Shown one piece after another: positions 20,401-32,400 of a DNA stretch of 64,000 nucleotides; position 1 is the stretch's first letter; each line of letters begins with the position of its first letter. The DNA lies in the NCBI GenBank assembly GCA_004194705.1, contig SADC01000841.1, forward strand, positions 310,001 to 374,000. Direction: 5' to 3'. The stretch is from Ditylenchus dipsaci (taxonomy: Eukaryota > Nematoda > Chromadorea > Rhabditida > Anguinidae). The translations under genes were made by a program, and so were the position numbers. Below the pieces are notes generated by a model, which saw only the letters and a list, made by a program, of their open reading frames with translations, was not told the DNA's origin and ran no database searches.

Positions 20401-23400
20401 CCGTCTCAGTGTTAAGAGGGGTTATTGAGGGCAGGCTATTACAGAGGGGTGTTACTTGCGATAATAGTCATTAATGCGATAATAGTTGAACTGTGAACAA
20501 AAAGCCTCCCGAGCCTGCAAAAAGCCACCTGATGTGGCCTCCGAAAATTGCTTGAAGGAGGTTGCTTTCGTGATGGCTTGCTAGGCCACCAAAGGTTGCC
20601 TCCAAATTAAAAAATTGAAAATTTGAAAAAGCCACTCGTGGCCTGAAAAGCCGCCTTTGCTAACCCTGTCACCTCAATTTTTTAACCTCCTCAAACTCTC
20701 AATGGAAGTTCGTACAACTTTTGCTAGAGGTTCGATTGAACTTCAATTAAACATGCAAAAATAAAAAAAATATGCCCTGTTGATTTTTTTTTCAAAAAAT
20801 TTATTTTTTTTTTCATTTTTTCAGCTTATTTGTTGTAGTAAAATTATACTTTTAGTTTTTTATGATGTACTTTACCGATATGATAGGATAATGCTCGATT
20901 TTAACGCTTATGAGGCCATCAATTTAGGATAAACAATGTATATAATGCATGAAATGAATACTGTATATCTTCTAATAAGGCCCCACCTCTTCAGAGGTGT
21001 TGAAAATTAAGGAACCAACCTTCTAATCAGAAGTGTGCACGGATCGGATCCCTCCCGATCGATTTTGAAAATCCCGATCCCGAAAATTTCCAAAACCCGA
21101 TTAGCATTTTCAAAAGCATTTTTGGCCAGAAATATTTTCATTTTTGCATGATTTATTACAGTATTACAGCAATCTGTGCGAAAAGGATGTCTGAAAAATT
21201 CCACCGACTTTAGACGTTTATAACTTTTTGTCGTAAAGTCAATTCGATATTTAGTAAACAAAGCTTGCGGTAATTATTTTCTATCAAATTTTTCTGTAAA
21301 TATTCTTCTATAAAATAAAAAATATTTTTTGCTTGATACCCCTCTAGTAGTTTAGGTCCTAATTTGAGATAGCCTCTGGAAAGGTAAGGTCTAAGCCTCA
21401 GGGGAACCACTCGTATTTTTGATTTTACAGGGTAAAATATTAACTCGCGAAGGATTTAACTCGTGAAGGTCAACTCGCGAAAGTTTTAAAATTATGTTCT
21501 TGTATAGGCTATTATACTGCATACTCGACACCTGCGGATGCTCTACAAGAATAGACAATGTAAAAAATAGTCACCTCCTCTCCTCAAAAGCACACCTCGG
21601 GTAATTCCCTTATGAGTACTTCTACATGCGTACTAAAATCATTGGGTAACAGAACCTGAAGGCCACCATCTAAGATACTTACCCTTATCCTAAGATAGCC
21701 ATTTGCTCTTCTGGCATACCTTATCACTCTTCCGGCTCACCTAACCACGCTCCTGAGATGCCTACTTACTTCCTTGGTATGCCATCCACTCGGGCATACC
21801 TACCCTTCTTACCTATCCACCTACCCTACTACCTTCTCATACCGTAACTACTCATTTGCGCAAACTCATTTGCGCAAATCATTTGCGCAAAACTCATTTG
21901 CGCAAATTTAATAAAGTTATTCAAAATTTGTCAAAGCTATACGACTTTAAATAATTTTCATTTGGTGAATTGATCCTCCGACTTACACTAGGTGTCCAAT
22001 GGCTGTAAGTATAGTCGGGGTCAACTTTTAGGGTCAACTTTTTCTTAAATTCAAAAAATGTCAATATTATCTTTATATTTTTTTATTTTGATATTTATGA
22101 CCCTAGGGCAACTTTTTAAGCTCTCACAAAAATATAGGCAGTTATTCCGACTAATTTATAAAAATTAGACGCAGAAAAATCGGTGAGTAAAAAAAGTTGA
22201 GGGTCAACTGGGGTCAACTTAGGGTCAACTTTTGCTAAAATTTTGTAAAGATAGGATTTTGAACTTCTGTAAAGAACCATCTTGTAGAGCTCAAAAAAGT
22301 TGGGGGGGGGTGAAAATATTAGATTTGGCACTTTCCCTTCAAAAAATTGATATTTTGGTAATTTTGACAAAAGTTGACCCCTAAAAAGTTGAGGGTCAAC
22401 TCGACTATACTTACAGCCAATGACGCAGAAAAGTGTGACTGCGACTGTGACTGCGACGTAAATTCAAATCGATTTGAAGCGTCAGTCGCAGTCAAACTTT
22501 TCCGCGCCATTGGACACACACTGTGACTGCGACTGTTGATGTGTGTCCACTGACGCCGAAAAGTCGCAGTCGCAGTCACACTTTTCCGCGCTATTGGACA
22601 CAGACTGTGACTGCGACTGTGACTGTTGATGTGTGTCCAATGACGACGAAAAGTCGCGTCGCAGTCACACTTTTCCGCGTCATTGAACACGTAGTGTTAC
22701 GAATTGACTTCCGGTAAATTGATAGCCGGTAAATTAATCTTCCAACTTCTTAAAGCTGCAGGTTCGAACCCCGGTGATCGCAAACATGCCTTTTTTTCGT
22801 ACACATACAGGTGGCCCAAAAAAACCTGAGAAAATCTTAAATTTGTGGCTCCCGCGCACCGTCTGAAATGAAGATTTTTTCGGACCACCAAGTTAGTGAT
22901 CAGGTATTCGTACTTAGGTAGTACTGCTTATTTGTGGCACTTTAGTGGTGGTTAACGCGTTACTTCCAAGCATTACCACCATCCACTAGTAGGCTACGGC
23001 TGCCGCACAAGCAAAATTTTTTTCATGGATCACACCCAAAAGCAGAAAGCGGCTAAAGAATAATTTTATTTCAGGAATGAAACATAACACCAAAGTGAGT
23101 AAGCGTTAACATCGAGAAGGGTAACTTTCACAATTTCTATAACAATTTTCCAGCATTTGATTTCTTCAAGCATTTGATTCCTGATAACCGCCATATGAGC
23201 TTGAGAGAATGTCATTGCTCCTTTTCGAGAGAAGCACTCGGCAAACTTGCACACGAAAACTCCACAATCGAAAGAATTCTTTTGCTTCGGAATGTCCTTC
23301 AGAAATATTAATTCATTACCCAAACAATGAAATGTTACTGATACCTTCGGGCAGAGACAAAGCCAATGAGACGGATCAACGGTTGCGTATCCTCTTTCTT

Positions 23401-26400
23401 CCGCGAATTCTGCTAAGAAATCCCTGAATAATTTTTTTGATTTAATATTTCGTTAAAATATTTTACTTGAGTAAGTTCAAATGCTTGGTGCCATCACTAT
23501 GGAGTGAGTCAAAGTAGAGTAGCTTGCCATTTTCCAAATCGACCATCTAAAACAAAATGACTCATTATGATCAGATTTTAACAGGAAACAACATACCACT
23601 AAAGACGAATGTCGGGAGTGTGGACCGGCAAAAAGAGCATCTCATAATCAAAGACATCCACACTCGTAGTCCAACTTAGCATAGCCTTCGGTCTTTTCAA
23701 TTCCAAGCATGTCCAGAAAAACGACTCAAACACGTAAATCTGAAATTGAAAATCAGTTGAGAATGAAAAACGGAAAAACTTATTCACCGAGGTAAACTAT
23801 CATTTGACTGACATCGCTGTACGATAAGCTGCATATAGAAGTTAATTGCCGTGTCATTCAGCCACTGCTCTGGATTAAAACGCTGCAGATCCCTTTGTGT
23901 CAAAGCAATCCGAAATTTCTCCATGCAAACTTTTCCAGCGGGTCGTCTTCTAACAAAATTGGATCTGAAAGTTTCTTACTTTCTGTCTACTTCTTATTTG
24001 AAGCTTAACCTCGTCCAAAGTGATAACTCTTTTTCCTCGTCATATCGGCGAATGTAAGCAAAGAGCCAGATGATGCTGGATTGTTTTTAGAACTCCAATC
24101 GATGCACAGTCTTGTATTCTTCGACCAAAATTTTTACATTGGCTTCACGCACCTCTGCTGCTGGTCGACGAGGCTGACGTATGACTTCAGCGGGATTAAC
24201 TTTGGCCTTAACACAAAATAAGTGAAGAAAATTAAAACCAATGACAACCTCACGACAATTTGACGGGTCTTTTCTTCTTCGTCTTTAAGCGAACGATGAA
24301 CTGACTCAGTGGCATATTAGCCCTCTGAAAACGGTCGTTAAAGCTCCTATGCCATCCCTCAATATGATTATTTGTTCTGGGTAGCCCTTTCAGTGCTGCT
24401 TCCTCTGGTTCCAGATCAAAACGGGATAAGTGCCCTCTTTAGTTATACCAGCCTTGACGCGACGGACAAAGTTTTTTCAAAGTAAAGCAAGTATTCTGAA
24501 ATTTCAAAATGTGCTGAAATGTTTGATAGAATGTTGTAAAACCTGTAGCTGCCCTCAACCTTCAGATCCGTAAAAACTTTGCATTTGTTTAACTCCCTTT
24601 CACCTCGTCAAAGCCATAACAACTTCATTGGCTGGCAAGAAAGCGAGCGCTGGCAGACAACGCAGGTAGTCTTTGGCATTTTCATCCTCATAAGCTTTTG
24701 GAGAGACTTTCCCTGAATGTGAGCGAAGGCGTTCTTGGATAAATGAAACAGGCAGTAGCTGGTCTTAACTTCTCCGAAAACTTTAAGCATAGCATTGACA
24801 GGAGCGATTTCAAAATCTATAATTTGTGTAACCCTTTTATAGAATCCACCTGAAAATCCACCTGCCATAATTGACTCTGGGCAAAGAAGCTTGTCATGTT
24901 TCTTCAAAGCTGAAAACATCCTCACGTAAGTTTGCTCAGTTTTATCGGACAGTAAAGCGTAAAAGCATGGAAGAGTAGTTTCGCCCTTGAAAACATTGAT
25001 AGAGTATAACTGATAAAAGAGTCTCGGCACACTGAAGAAAGTTCCATCGATAGACCAGTTTGGATTCTCACGAAGCAAACGAAGGCCCAGCTCGGAGAGA
25101 AAGATGAAGATCACTGATTGACCTGGCTCAGCGTCACTAATACACGTAACATAGTGATGATATGAAAACAAAATTGAAACGAACCGTGAATCGTAAAGCA
25201 AAAATTGCTGTCCCTGCTTTGTTTCCTGAAAGCATGGCAGGAATTTGACATCTTCAAGCGGTTTGTCCATATTTCTGCTCCAACTTGCTTTCTTTGTCGC
25301 AGCACGATGTCTTTAAGTGCTTTGTCAGATGGAAGGGCAAGCAACTGATCATCCGGTAGCATGTCCTTGGCTGATTCGACCACCTTTCCTGATGTAACAC
25401 CGATTTTTGATGGCGTCGGCTTGAGCTGTTCGATCTTTTGTCTTTTCTGCAAAATTATCTGATGAAGATTCTTATGTGAATATAATTTGAAAAATACCGC
25501 GATATTACTGAGATCTTCCGGCAACTGTGAGAATTTTTCGGCTCTAGATCTGTAGTCGTTTGAAGAGAAAAAATCGCCGATCCATTACAAGTTTTCTTAA
25601 GACAGCGCCAGACTTGCATCGTTTTCGTAGCTCTTCCCTTGCGCATTTCATAGCCATTGCAGATCACCAAAACTCTATTCTTGCTCGATTTGGAAGACAT
25701 CTTTCACTAAAAGAAATTAAAGTGAATGCCATACTGCACAGTTTCAAGAAAAAATAGATTAAAAACATAAATACGAGTTGCAGCAAACAGAATTTCTACC
25801 TAGGTGGTGCATTAGTTAAATTGCCTGGATATCACTTCGTAAAGTATACCACTTGGATTATACTATGCTGCTGCAAGCACCTCGGTTCTACCACCAGATT
25901 ACTGCTGCTTTGGTATAGCTAAAAAGGTATTACACCTGAGTAACACTACCTGAGCGGCAATTTAGAGCGCTGTGGTTTATCAAAAAAATTCAAAAAGCTC
26001 GGTACTGGGGTTTTGGTAGCTGAAATAGTTGTATTGGTATTATCAGACTGTGCTCAGGACGCGATTATAAGTAGGATAAAGTATTTTTTATTTGCTTTCG
26101 GCTGAACCCCAAATGTCAGACTCCTGAGGTGAATTCCTGTGCAGGGAATATATATCTGGTGGTTTTACTAACCATTCTAAAGGTTTCTGAACGTTTACAA
26201 ACTCTTTTAGTCAATAAAAAATCCTGTTTGCTACCAACGCAATTGGAACCTCTAACTGTTAATTAAAATTTGCGCAAATGAGTTTTGCGCAAATGAGTTT
26301 GCGCAAGTGAGTTTGCGCAAATGAGTAGTAATCTTTCTACCCCCCCCCCCCTTCACCTACCATACGTACCAGTTATTCTCTTCTCTAGCTACTCTCCTCA

Positions 26401-29400
26401 CTACATACGTACCCTCCCACCTTACCTACCCATCAAGTGTAGAATTTAGATAGGTCCTTTGGTAGGTTGTGAGTGCGATCTTTTTATTCCCAATGCGCTG
26501 TGACTGTATGAATTTCATTTGGTTCGAAATGTTAAGAAGAAATCCCAGTTAATTGCAATGTGGAGTGTGCTGGTATTTAGTCGCTCCGCGAGCTAATATC
26601 ATTGGTCTGTTTAAATAACTTTTGCGGGCCCTAGAAAGTGAAAACCTGTTCAAATTTTATCATTTTTTACTCTATTTGACTTAAAAAAGGCACGGGATAA
26701 GTACCGATATCTATAAAAGCGGAACTTTAAAAACTTTCGCGAGTTGAACTCTTCGCGAGTTGACCTTCGCGAGTTGACCCTTCGCGAGTGACCCTCGTCC
26801 GATGTTACACGCCAAAAAGTTTTTACTGGAAGGTTAGTCTTCATGTATTACAAAATTTTGAAATAGCATTGAGAAAAGCATCGTGTTTCAATCAGAACCT
26901 CAATGATAACACGGGGTTCGGTCTCGCTCCCTCTTTCGGTGCCTTGGGTTGGTGTTGTATCCAGGTTCGATTGTACATAATTTTCAAGTTCTATTTGTCG
27001 AAAACTAAGAAAATCTAGATCTACATTATGTTTGCAGGAGACAATGTTTTCTTTCTTAAAGGGGGGGGGGGGGGTGGGGGGGGGTTGCAAACCATAATGC
27101 GAATATTTTGAACTCACATGTTTTAAATAACCTGGGTTCATACCCTATTTTTTAGTCATTTTTGTTAGTTAACTCACTTCTAGGTCTAAAAAATAAACGA
27201 GTAATCAATTGGGAGCATAACTTTATCAAAATATCTGGGTTTGTACAATCCGAAATCAGCTGAAATCGGATTGTACAAGTAACCATATTTTTGATAGAAT
27301 TTTCTGACCGTTCTCTTTAAGCGCACATGTTTATATATACCAATGTGTAGCCACGATTCTAGGCTTTGTTTGGTCTAATATAACAGGAAAAAAATAATTA
27401 GGAATGTAGTACTAGAGCTAAAAATTGAAAAAAGCTCTCAAAAATGTCCAGTTCCCTGCCATCCTGCCCCAGCTCAAAATAAGGGCGCCTTCCACCGCAG
27501 CGACATTTTAGTTTCTGTTCGTTTGCACTAGATGAACTCGAGTCTTACAGTTAGATGCCCTGCAAGCATCTAGAAAATAGGCAGTGATAAATAAGAGCGC
27601 AGTATATATCAGTCCAAGTTATGAGAAGAACCCTAAAATATTGGATTTTCGGATAAAAAAGGTTTCAGCTAGGTCTTGTTGTAAGCCAGCTCCAGTAGCT
27701 TGTAAAACCATCGCTGAAGGTTTAGTTATACTGCCAAGGAACCGCAAGTTATTTCGATACCAAACCTGTATATAGAATCTGAAAAAGTGTTGTAAAAAGA
27801 GTGTGTGCACCAAGGAGATTCGAACCTGAGACTTCAAAATATTCGCATTATGATTTGCAATTTTCAATTCCGCTCGAGACAAAACATTTGGATTCTCAAA
27901 AATTAAATATTCGAATATTTTTTGTCTCGAGTGGGAATTGAAAATTTGACAGGGATTTTAAAGTTTAAGAGAGATCTATAGTAAATCGACGATGCTGAAC
28001 TGAATCTGGTGTCAAAATTTAGTAATTGCTCAAAAAAAAATAAAGTTTTACGTCAAAAATTTTTTGAAATGCTTTTTTGTCGACCTTTTTTTAAGCTTAC
28101 ATTTTGAGCTTTCGAATGAGTTTTCTAAATATTGATATTGTATTTTCTATCCAAAGTTATGGCGTTCTGAATGTTGACAATGCTGAATTTTCAGCAACTT
28201 TTTGAAAAGGGTGTTTGGAGGCTCTAGAGTACCCAATTGGAAAAAAAGACTGCACCATTGTGTTCAACATGTAAAACTGGTTCTATCGAAACAGTTACCA
28301 CGATCAGGGTGCGGAGTGTTAAATACCGATATAAAAAAAAAATGCTGAGAAAGACGATGCTGAGTATCGGACCTCTTTATATTTAAAAAATTTGTTGTAT
28401 TTTTTCAGGTGACTGACCAAACGACCATATATCTAAAGCTCTCTCCGTCTTTTCACGGAAGTCAGTTATATTCCTCTTATTTTTGCCAACCAACACAATC
28501 ATTACACACACCTTGTTGTAGAAGAACCACCACCTGTCAACCCTTTCTAGTGCCTATCTTCACACGCATTCCCCACCACCCAATTTGACAAGATGGATGT
28601 GTTGTCACAAAAGGTAGTCTCTAGCAGTGATGTTTGGGTGGTGAATTTGATTGTTCATTATATTGTAGATCTGCCCACATAGATGGTGTCAAATGCGTCA
28701 AAGACATTGCTTTCATAGTCCAAATTGATGCTGATTTAGTGGGCAGATGTATTCGCAATCTTTGCTTCTATGGCTGTATAACTCTATTGGTGGGTCACAT
28801 TTAGGAGTATATTTATAGCTAAAAAAGAAAGAAAAATAGTGATTCCGCGCTGAGATACGAACTTACGTAACTTTTGGATATATACTCTGCAGAATGAAAA
28901 AAAAATCATGGTGTCAAATACTCAATCAATAGTCAACCATTTTTTAGCCACTATTCCTCTACTCCAACACCTAGCGCCACTGAAAAAATCAGAAAATTTT
29001 GAAAGTCCAAAAAAATAAAGGTATTCTGCTAGATACCTATTTCTCGAGTCTTACTTGCAATTGCAGCAATGCCTGTCTTTTGTGATCAATCCAGCCGGGA
29101 AGCCGGTGCTCTTCTCTCTATATGCCATCTATACCTCAATTTGAAGGTAGCTTTGCCTCAGAGCTACCGAATATGTTGACTTCAACCTATTCGACACACT
29201 TCTAAAAAAATATAAAATGCTATTTCAGCGAGGAACGAGAAAGTGAAAGAGTGGTGTCAGCGAATGCATCCCGCCAATTGAATGTGGACGAGAGAAAGCT
29301 GATCCAGTTCGGGGTCTACTATGGCTTTGTCCGCAAACTACTCGTCTATCCCATAGCTAATGACAGTAAAGATGAAACTACCAAGTGGGTGCTCTTTTCA

Positions 29401-32400
29401 TATAAAAAAAAACTAGCCGATAGGAGAGGAGGATAGGGTAATTTTATCAAAAATTTGTACTTTCAAGGGTATAAGCAAACATTTCGTATTTAAAGTAGTC
29501 CTAGAGGCTTCTTCGAAGATTTGCATTTTTAATGGTTTTCATAGGTTTTTGACAGAACACATTAAAAATAGACCGATTTTTCATATACAGTCGACCCTCG
29601 ATATAACGGCCCCCTTGGGACCGGCCGCAGGGGGCCTTTATATCGAGGGGCCGTTATGGGAGGGCCGTTATATCGAATATTTCTTGACAAATTTCATAGG
29701 GGCCGTTATATCGAGGGTTGACTTATTTTAACTGTGAACTACTAAAGGATGAACTTATTCTATACTTTGATACTTCATAATTAATATCACAACTTATCTT
29801 AGACTCATGTTTGAATCCGTGCTAACATACACTGGCCCACCCTCGCCCAAGCCGAACCCTAAAATTAAAAAAAACAGGGGGGACAAAGCAAACATATCTT
29901 GCGATTTTTTAGCTTAGGCAAGGGTAGGCATGCCCGCATTTGCTTGGACGAACTCAAACATACCGCATTATCTCTAATGAGACCACACTCACAAGAATAT
30001 TTTTTCCGACTTCAATATTTTTGTGTCAATTCTTTTTTGATTTAGCTGGTAAAATTATTTTCAGAATCAAAAAATGTTCCCTGTGGCAATAGGCATACCC
30101 TTTTTAGTACACCTCTTTGTTACGACCTACTTCTGCTGTTTTCCGAGAGACAAAAAGTAGCGTTTCCAACAATAGGAATAAAAATTGTAGATGGTGTAGG
30201 TGTTGAAAACCCGAAAATAAAATAAAAAAAACTTTTGACAAACTTTTTTGCTATTAAATCACATGTTTTTCATTGTGGGCCGTTAATCGAGGGGGCCGTT
30301 ATATCGAGGGTATAACTCTTTATGTTTTAGTCAAATCCAACCAAATGGAGCCAAGGGGGGCCGTTATATCGAGGGGGCCCTTATATCGGGGGGGGGGGGG
30401 GGTGATATCGAAGGTTGACTGTACATCTATTTGTAAAACTGTGAAAAAGGTGTTGATAGAAAAAAAAAAAATAAAAATTTTTGGCTCTACCCTGTTTCGT
30501 CCCAAATTGTTTCCGCCAAAATCGTTATAGCCAAAACGTTACATTTTTAATTAATTATTTTCTACATATGGGTTTTCTAACTAATTTTGTAGATATTCGC
30601 ATTTACAAGTTTATACTCAAATTGATGCTAGAGAGCAGGGCTACGTTTTGCGTATAAGGTTGTAAATGACCATGTCTGCAATATTTGCTGAAAAACCCAA
30701 AAGTTCTCAAAAAAGTCCAGGATTCCGGAAATTTCAGGGTTTCGGCAAATATTGCAGACATGGACATTCACAACCTCACGCTCAAAATGTAGCCCTGCTC
30801 CTTAGCATCAATTTAAATATAAACTTGTGAATGAGAATGTTCACAAAATTAGTTAGAAAAACCATATGCAGCAAACTAATTAAAAAAATGTAACTTTTTG
30901 GCTATAACGATTTTTGGCGGAAACAATTTGGGACGAAACAGGGTAGAGCCAACATTTTCTACGCATTTGCATGACTGGATTGAGCAAAAAAGAATCTCTG
31001 TAACAAATTTCACTGACAGTCGTTGCTCAAGTTCATTATTTGCTGAAGGGTAATATTTAATTTTGCCCCCAATCACTGAAATGCACCCTAATTCGCTGAA
31101 AAATGCCCCCTAATTTTCGTTAGAAAGCTGAGATCCTGGTCTACACGATAGTCGAAAAGTTTTCGAAAAATAAACGTAAGATTAAGAAAAAACGGTACTT
31201 GTGCACTTGGGGGCCCCTTTTTGGTAACTGTAAATATGGTTTAAACGTCTCCTAAGTGATTTTTATACGCCAGAAACGATGAAAAAGTTGTTTCCTAACA
31301 ATTTCCGCACTAAAAAGTGAAGTTCTCAAAAAAAAAACTTGCTACCAAAGATTGACCAACTGCCTTGGTCCCCAAGGTAAAATATCGTATATTAAGGTAT
31401 CCTACCATGTTTTGGTCACTGGAGCTGGGCAAAAAGAGTCTTTAATGCATGTATGATCAAGAGTCTCTCTCGGAATCATGTCTAAGGTAAGTGAGTGCGC
31501 GCATCTCTAACCAACCAAGCCCCCTGCGCCCCCGGGGGCGCAGGGGGCTTGGTTGCTTGGATTGAGATGCGCACACCCACATACCTTAGACACCAATCAC
31601 TCGGAGTAACTCTGGATGCATAAAAACAGTATGCATACCAGAGTTTCTTTATGCGGTAGGCCCAGCTAACAAAACTATGTTCAAATTCTATCTTTTTTGG
31701 TTTTTTTAAGATGTGTAGGTATCTTTTTGGTTAATTACCTTGGGGACCAAGGCAGTTGGTAAATCTTTGGTAACTTACTTTTGGTTTAGAGACTTTACGT
31801 TTTAGTGCGGAAATTGTTAGGAAATAACTTTTTTTATCGTTTTTGGCGTATAAAAATTACTTAAGAGACGTTAAACCATATTTACAGTTAACCAAAAAAG
31901 GCCAAAAGAGTACAGCGAGAGACGAAAGAGAAGTGTCCGCGCGCATTTGAATTTGTCAAATTCTTATTTGCATCAACAAGTATGGTCCTTTAAACTAAAT
32001 AAGTGGGTTTATACAACTTTTTCACACTTGATTAGCCATGTTTAGGCTCAAATGAAAGCTGAGAGTCAGGTTTACACGATAATTTCTAAATCTGGAAATA
32101 TAAAGATATATATTATTATTAATAATAATAACAATATAAAAAATCCTTGTTGCTATTCAAGCTTAGTTTAAGCATGTTACCTTTCTCTAAAATGCAGGTT
32201 TTTAATTTTTTTTGATTTTCAGTAAAGATTCTTGAATTTTGACAAACAATCCATAAATCTGCATGTTCAGAGTCTGAGCTTTCTGATCCGCTTAAGATCT
32301 TTTCAAAATGATCAGTTTTTGGTATTTCCCTGCACGCCAAAGTTTAAAATTTTTATTTTCAAAAATTTTAGTGCACTTTTTGGAAGCCAGTAGCGCCGAA

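Larger units (their letters stand above)
21849..26327 (-). mobile_element. Mutator-like transposon (MULE) carrying a Ulp1 protease gene
   Basis: A 4.5-kb element bounded by inverted repeats built from the tandem unit CTCATTTGCGCAAA (left 21849-21908, right 26268-26327). On the minus strand it encodes a FLYWCH/MULE transposase (25700 to 24087) followed by a Ulp1-type protease (about 24060 to 23066). It lies antisense in an NPRL2 intron. The region 22001-22690 near the left end holds a nested palindrome and GTGACTGCGACTG repeats. No convincing 9-bp target duplication was seen, so the outermost bases are uncertain. Confidence 0.75.

Noticed and set aside
22319..22690. 123-codon minus frame with THINSHSRSHS
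   Set aside because: It is a GTGACTGCGACTG simple-repeat translation at the left end of the MULE.
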